Numbered from the stretch's first letter, positions 1 through 6,134 are shown. The stretch: DNA of 6,421 nucleotides from Alphaproteobacteria bacterium (GCA_005883115.1 VAZQ01000395.1:1-6421), one strand, 5' to 3'. Notes: generated by a model from the letters alone, not told the origin. Numbers and translations: made by a program.

Positions 1-42
1 TCGCTCGGCCCGGTCTCGACCGTAATTCGGCCTGAATGCCAT
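1..42 (-). CDS. 5' end of a small conserved protein of unknown function (partial, runs off the left edge)
   Basis: The first 14 codons of a minus-strand gene are visible, starting at an ATG at 42-40 and reading MAFRPNYGRDRAER before the window ends. A strong Shine-Dalgarno sequence, GGGAGGG, lies about six bases upstream of the ATG (roughly 48-54 on the plus strand). The start MAFRPNY followed by an Arg/Glu/Ala-rich stretch resembles, from memory, short basic and probably helical proteins of unknown function that recur in Rhizobiales. No function can be given. The gene diverges from the 90-residue gene at 239, and the two share the 196-bp region between them. The main doubt is the very short length in view; the ribosome-binding site and the familiar start are what support the call. 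Confidence 0.6.
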   Translation of the reverse strand, partial: MAFRPNYGRDRAER

Positions 43-66
43 TGGGTCCCTCCCTAGTGCGGCGGG

Positions 67-94
67 TTGATTTAGTACCTCGCGACTATATATA
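67..94 (+). promoter_or_regulatory. Candidate sigma-70-type promoter for the 90-residue gene
   Basis: TTGATT at 67-72 and TATATA at 89-94 are separated by 16 bp, a plausible -35/-10 pair. Transcription would begin near 101 and leave a leader of about 135 nt before the ATG at 239. The AT-rich core stands out from its GC-rich surroundings and could also serve the divergent minus-strand gene that starts at 42. This is motif reading only. Confidence 0.35.
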
Positions 95-109
95 TGCACG
101 CGTTCGAGT

Positions 110-139
110 TTTGCCCGTCCTTGCCATTGATTTGCCCGT
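110..139 (+). repeat. Two direct copies of TTTGCCCGT, 21 bp apart
   Basis: The nonamer TTTGCCCGT occurs at 110-118 and 131-139. The start-to-start distance is 21 bp, about two helical turns, so both copies face the same side of the DNA. A partial copy, TTGCC, lies between them at 121-125. The repeat is just downstream of the candidate promoter, where a regulator could bind. It may also be chance, and no regulator is known to me for this motif. Confidence 0.3.
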
Positions 140-238
140 TCAGGCTAGGTGCTGGGACTTTGGTCTTGCCGGCCGTGGCTCGACGTCGCGATGCCGCGCT
201 CGATGCGTGGCGGCGTCAACAATCACAGGAAAGCCAAA

Positions 239-511
239 ATGGCACGCAAGCCGGCAACGCGCGTTGAATTCACGCTTTTCGATGTCGTTTACGAAGACGG
301 CTCGCTGCGTTCCAATCGCAGAGTGCCAAGCGACGTCCTCGGGGGCCTCGACGGCGATGCCGCTGCGCGTGCGGTTATCGAAGAACAGGACCGAATCATC
401 GCGGAGAAGTCAGGGACCCCTGCCGTTGGCGTGAAAAGCATTCACCGGTCCGGCAGCAAGGATACCGATCGGACCATACGACCGTCCCGGCGTGAATCAG
501 CATCGGACTGA
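239..511 (+). CDS. 90-residue conserved hypothetical protein
   Basis: The function is unknown. The ATG at 239 is chosen because AGGAAAG (227-233) sits five bases before it. An in-frame upstream ATG at 149 would add 30 residues of poor, non-protein-like sequence. The product starts MARKPATRVEF and has an acidic, mostly polar core (about residues 8-60) containing FDVVYEDGSLRSNRRVP and GGLDGDAAARAVIEEQD. The last 25 or so residues are basic, Ser-rich and probably disordered. There is no signal peptide, membrane segment or metal-binding motif. From memory the core resembles small single-domain proteins common in Bradyrhizobium and relatives, so it is probably a real cytoplasmic protein. It converges on gcvP with a 19-bp gap and is not part of that operon. 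Confidence 0.8.
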   Translation: MARKPATRVEFTLFDVVYEDGSLRSNRRVPSDVLGGLDGDAAARAVIEEQDRIIAEKSGTPAVGVKSIHRSGSKDTDRTIRPSRRESASD

Positions 512-530
512 TCGGAAAGCAGGGGAGGGA

Positions 531-3434
531 TCATTCAGCCGCCGACTGGTAGCTTTCCACCGGTGGGCATGAACAGACAAGATGGCGGTCGCCATAAACG
601 TTGTCTACGCGATTCACGGGACACCAGTATTTGTCGCGCAATAGATTTTTCGCCGGGAAACAGGCCACAGCACGTGCGTAGGGGCGCGTCCAATTCTCGT
701 CGATGAGATCGAAAACAGTATGTGGCGCGTTTTTGAGTAGGTTGTTTTCCCGGTCCATCGCCATTTTCCCGATCGCTGCAATCTCCGATCGAATTGAAAC
801 CATGGCGTCGCAGAAGCGGTCGAGTTCCGCCTTCGATTCCGATTCTGTGGGCTCGATCATCAGAGTGCCGGCCACCGGGAAGCTCATGGTCGGGGCATGG
901 AATCCGTAGTCGATCAGCCGCTTCGCGATGTCTTCGACGGAGATTCCGGCGCTATCCTTGAATGGACGCACGTCGATGATGCATTCATGAGCCACGCAGC
1001 CATGCGCTCCCCTGTAAAGCAGCGCATAGTGGCCCTCGAGCCGCTTGGCGATGTAATTGGCGTTCAAGATAGCAGCGTGCGTCGCGGCGAGCAGTCCATC
1101 GCCACCCATCATGACGATATAGGCCCATGAAATTGGCAAGATGGCCGCCGAACTGAATGGCGCAGCGCTGATCGCGCCTACTTGCGTGGGCTCGCTCGGC
1201 CATTGCGAATGACCGGGGAGGAAAGGGGCAAGATGCTTTTTCACGCCGATCGGTCCCATGCCGGGCCCGCCCCCGCCATGCGGGATACAAAATGTCTTGT
1301 GGAGATTGAGATGGCCGATATCGGCGCCATATCTGCCCGGCTGCGCCAGGCCCACTTGCGCGTTTAGGTTAGCGCCGTCGAGATAGACCTGTGCGCCATG
1401 GGCGTGAGCGATGCTGCAAATCTCGCCAATCGCCGATTCGAACACGCCATGGGTGGATGGATACGTGACCATCACGGCAGCGAGACTGTTCGAATATTGC
1501 TCCGTCTTCTTGCGCAAATCGGCAAGGTTGACATTGCCTTCGTCGTCACACGTGACGACGACGACCTCCATTCCAGCCATTTGCGCGGATGCCGGATTTG
1601 TGCCGTGGGCCGAGGATGGGATCAGGCACACGGTGCGCTGTGGCTCGCCGTGGCTGACGTGATAGGCGCGGATGACGAGCAGGCCGGCATATTCGCCCTG
1701 TGCGCCGGAATTCGGTTGCAGCGAGATCGCGTCATAGCCGGTGATCTCGCAGAGCTTCGTGGAGAGCTCCGCGATGAGCTCGGCATAGCCTTGAGCTTGA
1801 TCCACCGGCGCGAAGGGATGGATGTTGGCAAATTCCGGCCAGGTGATGGGCATCATTTCGGCCGTCGCGTTGAGCTTCATCGTGCAGGAGCCGAGCGGAA
1901 TCATGCTGCGGTCCAGGGCGAGATCACGATCGGAAAGGCGGCGCATGTAGCGCAGCATTTCCGTTTCCGAGCGGTGGAGATGAAAGACCGGATGAGTCAG
2001 GAAATCGCTGTGACGGGCGAGTTGCATAGGAATGACCTCGCCCGTTTGCGCGCTCAACTCATCGAACGACGGAGGGGCGGCTGGGGTTTTGGGTTGCGAC
2101 CCGAATGCGCGCCATACTGCCTCGACGATGCCCGGCGTGGTGGTTTCATCGCAACTGATACCGATGCGGGCCTGTGCGCCGCTGCCGATCTTGCGCATGT
2201 TGAACGCGTTCGACGCAGCGTTCTTGAGAATTTCGGATTGGCGCGCCCCCACCTCGATCGTAATCGTGTCGAAGAACGCAGCTTGCTGGACGCGCCAGCC
2301 GAGTGCCCTCAGTCCGTGGGCCAATATCTCAGCGGCGCGATGCACTTTGCGCGCGATGTGCCTAAGACCGTCAGGACCGTGATAGACCGCATACATCGCC
2401 GCGATCACCGCCGGAAGGACTTGCGCGGTACAGATATTGGAGGTCGCCTTCTCGCGGCGGATGTGCTGCTCGCGCGTCTGCAGAGCGAGTCGGTAGGCTG
2501 GCTGACCGCGGGAATCGACCGATACGCCGACGATGCGGCCGGGAAGCGCGCGCTTGTAGGCATCCTTGGCTGCAATAAAGGCAGCGTGTGCCCCCCCATA
2601 GCCCATCGGCATGCCAAAGCGCTGAGTCGATCCGATCGCGATGTCCGCACCCAATTCGCCCGGCGGAGTAAGCAGAGTCAGCGCGAGCGGATCGGTTGCC
2701 ATGACAGCGAGCGCGCCGGCCTCGTGCAATGCTGAAATGACAGTGCGGAAATCCCGGATCTCGCCCGAGGTCCCGGGATATTGCAGTAGCGCGCCGAATA
2801 CTGCAGCCGGCTCAAGGTCTTTCATTGGATCGCCGACTTTGACGGTCCAATCCAGCGGTTCGGCGCGTGTGCGCACTACCGCAATGGTTTGCGGATGACA
2901 TTCGGCATCGACGAAAAATGCGTTCGCGCGCGATTTCACCACGCGATGTGACATCGCCATCGCTTCCGCCGCCGCGGTCGCCTCGTCGAGCAGCGATGCA
3001 TTCGCGATCTCGAGCATGCACAGCTCGGAGATCATGGTCTGGAAATTCAATAAAGCTTCGAGCCGTCCTTGGCTGATCTCGGCTTGGTAGGGCGTATAGG
3101 CCGTGTACCAGGCCGGATTTTCGAGAATGTTGCGCTGGATCACCGGCGGCAGGATCGTCCCATAATATCCCTGACCGATCAGCGACGTGAAAACCTTATT
3201 CTTATCGGCGATGATGCGGAGCTTCTGCAAAGCTTCGCTTTCCGAAATTCCCGGCGGGAGCGCGAGCGGGGCTGGTTGCCGGATCCTATCGGGCACCGTC
3301 TGTGAAATCAGTTCATCGATATCGGACACTCCGACGGTTGAGAGCATTTCGCTCATGTCTGCGGGCGACGGTCCGATATGACGGCGCGAAAAATCGCTCG
3401 GGTCAAAATCGGCGGCAGAGGTTCTGGGAGGCAT
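531..3434 (-). CDS. gcvP: Glycine dehydrogenase (aminomethyl-transferring), P protein of the glycine cleavage system
   Basis: This PLP enzyme decarboxylates glycine and transfers the aminomethyl group to the lipoyl arm of H protein. It is the single-chain form of 967 residues, the usual length, with N-terminal and C-terminal halves fused rather than split as GcvPA/GcvPB. Landmarks, numbered from the ATG at 3434, are RRHIGPS at 17-23, GSCTMKLN at 515-522, SSAHGTNPASA at 607-617, DGANLNAQVGL at 686-696 and the PLP-binding lysine 713 in HLNLHKTFCIPHGGGGPG. The C-terminus carries the conserved KYWCPVNRVDNVYGDRHL block. The start is placed at ATG 3434, which has AGGTG six bases upstream. A TTG at 3488 would add 18 residues (MKHFAATAPKVRFEKVNP) and overlap the gcvH stop by 4 bp. 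It is less likely, because family members normally begin shortly before RRHIGPS. This is the last gene of the gcvTHP operon, 50 bp after gcvH. No lesions are seen. Confidence 0.98.
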   Translation of the reverse strand: MPPRTSAADFDPSDFSRRHIGPSPADMSEMLSTVGVSDIDELISQTVPDRIRQPAPLALPPGISESEALQKLRIIADKNKVFTSLIGQGYYGTILPPVIQRNILENPAWYTAYTPYQAEISQGRLEALLNFQTMISELCMLEIANASLLDEATAAAEAMAMSHRVVKSRANAFFVDAECHPQTIAVVRTRAEPLDWTVKVGDPMKDLEPAAVFGALLQYPGTSGEIRDFRTVISALHEAGALAVMATDPLALTLLTPPGELGADIAIGSTQRFGMPMGYGGAHAAFIAAKDAYKRALPGRIVGVSVDSRGQPAYRLALQTREQHIRREKATSNICTAQVLPAVIAAMYAVYHGPDGLRHIARKVHRAAEILAHGLRALGWRVQQAAFFDTITIEVGARQSEILKNAASNAFNMRKIGSGAQARIGISCDETTTPGIVEAVWRAFGSQPKTPAAPPSFDELSAQTGEVIPMQLARHSDFLTHPVFHLHRSETEMLRYMRRLSDRDLALDRSMIPLGSCTMKLNATAEMMPITWPEFANIHPFAPVDQAQGYAELIAELSTKLCEITGYDAISLQPNSGAQGEYAGLLVIRAYHVSHGEPQRTVCLIPSSAHGTNPASAQMAGMEVVVVTCDDEGNVNLADLRKKTEQYSNSLAAVMVTYPSTHGVFESAIGEICSIAHAHGAQVYLDGANLNAQVGLAQPGRYGADIGHLNLHKTFCIPHGGGGPGMGPIGVKKHLAPFLPGHSQWPSEPTQVGAISAAPFSSAAILPISWAYIVMMGGDGLLAATHAAILNANYIAKRLEGHYALLYRGAHGCVAHECIIDVRPFKDSAGISVEDIAKRLIDYGFHAPTMSFPVAGTLMIEPTESESKAELDRFCDAMVSIRSEIAAIGKMAMDRENNLLKNAPHTVFDLIDENWTRPYARAVACFPAKNLLRDKYWCPVNRVDNVYGDRHLVCSCPPVESYQSAAE

Positions 3435-3440
3435 CGGGTT

Positions 3441-3445
3441 CACCT
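3441..3445 (-). promoter_or_regulatory. Ribosome-binding site that decides the gcvP start
   Basis: On the minus strand AAAAGGTGAA ends a few bases before the ATG at 3434, with the AGGTG core six bases from the start. This favours ATG 3434 over the in-frame TTG at 3488. Confidence 0.65.
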
Positions 3446-3484
3446 TTTCGAATCGCACCTTCGGCGCGGTCGCAGCGAAATGTT

Positions 3485-3847
3485 TCAAGCAATCATCGCC
3501 TGGTACGCCTTCTCATCGAGCAGACCGTCGAGCTGGGATGGATCGAACATCTTGATCTTAAAGAACCAGCCCTTTCCCATCGGATCGCGATTCACGAGCG
3601 CCGGCTCATCAACGATAGCTTGATTGATCTCGGTGACTTCGCCGCTCACCGGCGCATATACGTCCGAGGCAGCCTTCACAGATTCCACGACTGCTGCCGC
3701 TGTTCCCTTCTCCGCTTTCGCTCCAGGCGCCGGTAATTCAACGAAAACCAGGTCGCCGAGCTGCTTTTGCGCATAATCGGTGATCCCAACCGTGGCGATA
3801 TCCTCTTCGACACGAAGCCATTCGTGGTCGTCCGTGAATTTCAACAT
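3485..3847 (-). CDS. gcvH: Glycine cleavage system H protein (lipoyl carrier)
   Basis: H protein is the mobile lipoylated carrier that shuttles the aminomethyl intermediate from P to T protein and is reoxidised by L protein. The product has 120 residues, close to the usual size, beginning MLKFTDDHEW. The lipoyl-attachment lysine is K58 in the motif VVESVKAASDVYAPVSGEV, followed by the conserved VNRDPMGKGWFFKIK near 86-99. The start is ATG 3847, which fits the family N-terminus and has GGAGA about nine bases upstream. The longer open frame to 3928 would add 27 residues lying inside the gcvT coding end and is rejected. The gene begins 19 bp after the gcvT stop and lies 50 bp before gcvP, consistent with one transcript. 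Lipoylation requires enzymes (LipA/LipB type) that are not in this window. Confidence 0.97.
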   Translation of the reverse strand: MLKFTDDHEWLRVEEDIATVGITDYAQKQLGDLVFVELPAPGAKAEKGTAAAVVESVKAASDVYAPVSGEVTEINQAIVDEPALVNRDPMGKGWFFKIKMFDPSQLDGLLDEKAYQAMIA

Positions 3848-3866
3848 CGCGATTGGTCTCCGCGGT

Positions 3867-5024
3867 TCAATTTCTGTTGCGTTTGTAGCGGTGCGGGACG
3901 AAAGGCAGATCACAGACTCGCAACGCAACGCGCTTGCCGCGCACCTCGCCGAAAATCCGCGTACCCGTCGTTACAAGAGCTTTATCGATGTAACCCATCG
4001 CGATCGGCGCCTGCACAGTCGGCCCGAAGCCCCCGGACGTGACGATGCCGATCGAGCTTTCGGAAATCTCGTCCGGGTAAAGCTTCGCGCTCCCCCGCAC
4101 GGGAACGCGATCCTCGACTTTCAATCCGACACGGCGTCGTGGTGCGCCGTCGACCAATTGGCGCAAAATGACCTCTGCACCGGGAAAACCTCCCGCGCGC
4201 GACCCGCCGGCGCGGCGCACGTTCTGAATCGCCCATTCGAGCGAGGCCATCACCGGCGTCGTTTCTGGACCGAGATCGGAACCGTAGAGACACAGTCCGG
4301 CTTCGAGCCGCAAGCTGTCGCGCGCGCCAAGACCGATGGGCATCATAGAATTGTCCTCACATAGCGCATGCGCCAAGGCGTCAACGCGATCGGCTGCAAT
4401 GCTGATCTCAAATCCGTCTTCGCCGGTATAGCCGGACCGCGAAACCTCGCACGTTGCGCCTAGAATTTGCAGCGTCCGCACGTCCATGAACCGCATCGTG
4501 CGAATCGGGGGGGCGAGGCGCACCAGCGCTGCTTCTGCCAACGGGCCCTGCAACGCAATCAGCGCGCGATCCGGCAGAGGATCGATCTTGCAGGTTTCTC
4601 CCACGTGTCGAAGGAGATGCGCCAAATCGGCGGCCTTGCAGGCGGCATTAACGATGAGCAGCAGATGATCGCCATGGTTAGCCACTATTAGGTCGTCCAG
4701 AATTCCGCCAATCGCGTTCGTGAACAGCGCATAGCGCTGCCGCCCCTCTGAAATGCCGATAACGTCAACCGGGACCAGGGTTTCCAGCGCGCGAGCGGCA
4801 TCTTCCAGGCGTCCCGAGAGGGGATACATGGCGATCTGCCCCATATGGGAAACGTCGAAGAGGCCAGCGGCAACACGGGTGTGCAGATGCTCGGTCAAAA
4901 TACCGGTGGGATACTGCACCGGCATTTCATAGCCAGCGAAAGTTACCAGCCGAGCGCCGCGTTCAACATGAAACCCATGCAGTGGTGTGCGTAGCGGCCG
5001 CGTCACTTGAGGAGTTTCGCTCAT
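3867..5024 (-). CDS. gcvT: Aminomethyltransferase, T protein of the glycine cleavage system
   Basis: T protein releases ammonia from the aminomethyl-H protein and transfers the one-carbon unit to tetrahydrofolate, giving 5,10-methylene-THF. The product has 385 residues, slightly longer than the 360-375 typical of many homologues because of a short N-terminal lead (MSETPQVTRPLR) before TPLHGFHVERGARLVTFAGYEMP. Visible motifs are FDVSHMGQ at 56-63, GGILDDLIV at 106-114 (this Asp pair includes the catalytic aspartate of the family), SRSGYTGEDGFEI at 195-207 and GARDSLRLEAGLCLYGSDL at 233-251. The C-terminal barrel contains VTSGGFGPT at 328-336. The start is ATG 5024, with GGAG six bases upstream. 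The open frame extends to 5102, but those 26 extra codons fall in the structured leader. This is the first gene of the operon, directly downstream of the glycine riboswitch. Confidence 0.97.
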   Translation of the reverse strand: MSETPQVTRPLRTPLHGFHVERGARLVTFAGYEMPVQYPTGILTEHLHTRVAAGLFDVSHMGQIAMYPLSGRLEDAARALETLVPVDVIGISEGRQRYALFTNAIGGILDDLIVANHGDHLLLIVNAACKAADLAHLLRHVGETCKIDPLPDRALIALQGPLAEAALVRLAPPIRTMRFMDVRTLQILGATCEVSRSGYTGEDGFEISIAADRVDALAHALCEDNSMMPIGLGARDSLRLEAGLCLYGSDLGPETTPVMASLEWAIQNVRRAGGSRAGGFPGAEVILRQLVDGAPRRRVGLKVEDRVPVRGSAKLYPDEISESSIGIVTSGGFGPTVQAPIAMGYIDKALVTTGTRIFGEVRGKRVALRVCDLPFVPHRYKRNRN

Positions 5025-5025
5025 G

Positions 5026-5054
5026 GGCGTCTCCGCTGGCTCGCGGACGACGCC
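5026..5054 (-). promoter_or_regulatory. Hairpin covering the gcvT Shine-Dalgarno sequence (likely riboswitch expression platform)
   Basis: On the minus strand GGCGTC (5054-5049) and TCCGC (5047-5043) pair with GCGGA (5036-5032) and GACGCC (5031-5026). This makes an 11-bp stem with one bulged G at 5048 and the loop GAGCCA. The hairpin ends one base before the gcvT ATG at 5024. The Shine-Dalgarno core GGAG (5034-5031) lies wholly in the 3' arm. If folded, it should block ribosome entry, which would make gcvT regulation translational. The pairing is read directly from the sequence; its regulatory role and its response to glycine are inferred. Confidence 0.6.
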
Positions 5055-5065
5055 ACGCGAAAAAA

Positions 5066-5084
5066 GATAAGACAAGGATAAGAC
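5066..5084 (-). repeat. Short tandem repeat GATAAGAC x2 in the gcv leader
   Basis: On the plus strand GATAAGAC occurs at 5066-5073 and 5077-5084, an 11-bp period. The leader RNA therefore reads as pyrimidine-rich GUCUUAUC twice, followed by a run of six U (5065-5060). It lies between the two leader hairpins, and this U-rich single-stranded spacer may matter for folding or pausing. No established function is known to me. Confidence 0.35.
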
Positions 5085-5090
5085 CACATT

Positions 5091-5133
5091 GGAGCACCTC
5101 ATTGCGGCCGTTTTGCCGCTGTTTCGGTGCCCC
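5091..5133 (-). promoter_or_regulatory. Stable hairpin directly downstream of glycine aptamer 2
   Basis: GGGGCACC (5133-5126) pairs with GGTGCTCC (5098-5091) over eight positions with one G-U wobble. Inside it, GCGGC (5119-5115) pairs with GCCGC (5108-5104) around the loop AAAACG, with small internal loops between the two stems. The 5' arm directly abuts the 3' P1 strand of aptamer 2 (CAGAG at 5138-5134), so it could stack on the aptamer or compete with it. It is not a canonical intrinsic terminator, because the nearest U-run (5065-5060) is about 25 nt downstream. Confidence 0.5.
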
Positions 5134-5197
5134 CTCTGTGTGTTTGCCTGAGAACGTTATCCCGTCGGCGGGCGCGAAGCGCGCCTCTTTCCAGAGT
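5130..5197 (-). promoter_or_regulatory. Glycine riboswitch, aptamer 2
   Basis: This is the second, gcvT-proximal aptamer of the tandem glycine riboswitch (Rfam glycine family, recognised by eye). Its P1 is formed by CTCTG (5196-5192) with CAGAG (5138-5134). A hairpin GGCGC/GCGCC lies at 5185-5171. The conserved core appears as CGCCGACGGGATAAC followed by TTCTCAGGCAAA. The core is a little further from the classic GCCGAAGG..GCAA than that of aptamer 1. Glycine binding normally switches gcv operons on, so excess glycine would be degraded or fed into one-carbon metabolism. Confidence 0.88.
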
Positions 5198-5202
5198 ACG
5201 TC

Positions 5203-5283
5203 AATCATCGCGGTCCTTTTGCCTGAGAGTTTCCGGGGCGGTTGCTCCTTCGGCGTCGAAGACCGATCTCTCCCGCGATGATT
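5203..5283 (-). promoter_or_regulatory. Glycine riboswitch, aptamer 1
   Basis: This is the first aptamer of the tandem pair and a textbook match to the glycine riboswitch consensus. It shows GGGAGAGA, then GCCGAAGGAGCAAC, then ACTCTCAGGCAAAAGGACCG. P1 is long: AATCATCGCGG (5283-5273) is perfectly complementary over 11 bp to CCGCGATGATT (5213-5203). Only about five nucleotides separate it from aptamer 2, as expected for tandem glycine aptamers, which interact through a short linker. The element lies about 180 nt upstream of gcvT in the same orientation, so it controls the gcvTHP operon. Confidence 0.93.
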
Positions 5284-5414
5284 TTTATGTGTACTAATCT
5301 TCGCTTTTGAGCCCTGTTTTCCGAGGCACGCTTTTGATCACTACGATCACGTGCCAAGTATCGCCAAAATGGTACACCGATGCAACCGACACGCCGGCAG
5401 CGAACACCAATTGG
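5284..5414 (-). other. Intergenic region expected to hold the gcv promoter
   Basis: These 131 bp lie between the stop of the SnoaL-like gene and the riboswitch. The gcv transcript must start here unless it reads through from the upstream gene. AT-rich sequence just before aptamer 1 (GATTAGTACACATAAAAAT on the minus strand) could supply a -10 element, but no convincing -35 lies at the right distance. Small symmetric motifs are present: TGATC-ACTAC-GATCA at 5335-5349 and the palindrome ACCAATTGGT at 5406-5415. No clear terminator follows the upstream gene. Confidence 0.4.
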
Positions 5415-5867
5415 TCAAAACATGCCGTTGCCGTTGGCGGCCGTCTCCGGGATCTGTTGAATGACGTCCCAGTGCTCGACCACCTTGCCATTCTCAAGCC
5501 GGTAGATATTGACAATCGCAAGACCACGCGTGCCCGGCTCGCGCACGGCATGATCATGGACGATCACGTAATCGCCGTCAGCGAAGATGTGCTTGATCTC
5601 GCTGCGACTGTTCGGAAACTTGTCCTTCAAAAACGCAATGTAGCCCTTTAGACCTTCAGGTCCGTCGGCGGCGTTCGGGTTGTGCTGAATATAGCGCGCT
5701 CCGAGATATTTCGACGCGGCATCGAAATCCTTCTGATTGAGCGCGGCATCCTCGAATGCAGCTACCGCCTTTTTGTTCGCCTCTAGCTCGTCGATGCCGG
5801 CGGCGCGAGCGGACGGCATGACGGCCAATAAGGCGAATGTCGTTGCGGCGAGCAAAGAGCAACGCAT
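5415..5867 (-). CDS. Exported SnoaL-like (NTF2-fold) protein
   Basis: The 150-residue product has a clear Sec signal peptide: MRCS, a hydrophobic stretch LLAATTFALLAVM, then PSARA with likely cleavage after Ala22. The mature protein of about 128 residues should be periplasmic. It matches the NTF2-like superfamily, and specifically the predicted SnoaL-like aldol-condensation group. Supporting motifs are YIQHNPNAADGPEG at 59-72, HDHAVRE at 104-110 and IYRLENGKVVEHWDVIQ at 121-137. The family name comes from polyketide cyclases, but bacterial members of this type have no established reaction, so the substrate is unknown. The start is ATG 5867, with GGAGG five bases upstream. A nearby in-frame ATG at 5879 has a poorer site, and the longer open frame to 5975 is unlikely because it would bury the signal peptide. 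The gene is 131 bp upstream of the riboswitch and in the same direction, but nothing links it to glycine cleavage. Confidence 0.88.
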   Translation of the reverse strand: MRCSLLAATTFALLAVMPSARAAGIDELEANKKAVAAFEDAALNQKDFDAASKYLGARYIQHNPNAADGPEGLKGYIAFLKDKFPNSRSEIKHIFADGDYVIVHDHAVREPGTRGLAIVNIYRLENGKVVEHWDVIQQIPETAANGNGMF

Positions 5868-6134
5868 GTCAACCTCCATTTTCCTTGCCGGGGCATTGTG
5901 CCTCCTACCAGAGGCAAACGTAGCTACTGAAAGCGAACCGGGTTCCAACCGCAGAGCGGATAACCTGTCGGGCATTTCGGCGCGCGCGAGATCATAAAAT
6001 CGTTCCCCCGCATTGTAGGATATCGAATTAGCGAGGATCAGTCAGTGGGTATGCCGACATCTTGCAACCCGGTCAGCGGCTTGATTCCGGCGCGGTTCGG
6101 TGTCCCAATTCTTTTTCCGGACCGGGAGGAGATG

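Noticed and set aside
36..434. A 132-codon plus-strand frame over the left intergenic region and the 90-residue gene
   Set aside because: It overlaps the better-supported frame at 239-511, has a Cys/Arg-rich translation unlike a protein, and lacks a good ribosome-binding site.
496..512. Inverted repeat ATCAG/CTGAT at the end of the 90-residue gene as a terminator
   Set aside because: The stem has only 5 bp and no T-run follows on either strand, so it is too weak to call.
1398..2735. A 445-codon open frame on the plus strand, opposite gcvP
   Set aside because: It lies entirely antisense to the highly conserved gcvP coding sequence, its translation matches no recognisable domain, and long antisense frames are common in GC-rich coding DNA.
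3848..3928. A 27-residue N-terminal extension of GcvH
   Set aside because: It lies inside the gcvT 3' coding end, does not resemble H protein, and the ATG at 3847 fits the family start.
4963..5208. An 81-codon minus-strand frame starting inside the riboswitch and running into gcvT
   Set aside because: The sequence is explained by glycine aptamer 2 and the leader hairpins, and the frame ends in gcvT out of phase, so it is not a leader peptide I can support.
5783..5896. A 37-codon frame on the minus strand with AGGAGG four bases before its ATG, overlapping the start of the SnoaL-like gene
   Set aside because: The ribosome-binding site is good, but the frame is short and overlaps the signal-peptide coding region in another phase, and its composition looks like a shadow. 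A regulatory leader ORF cannot be excluded.
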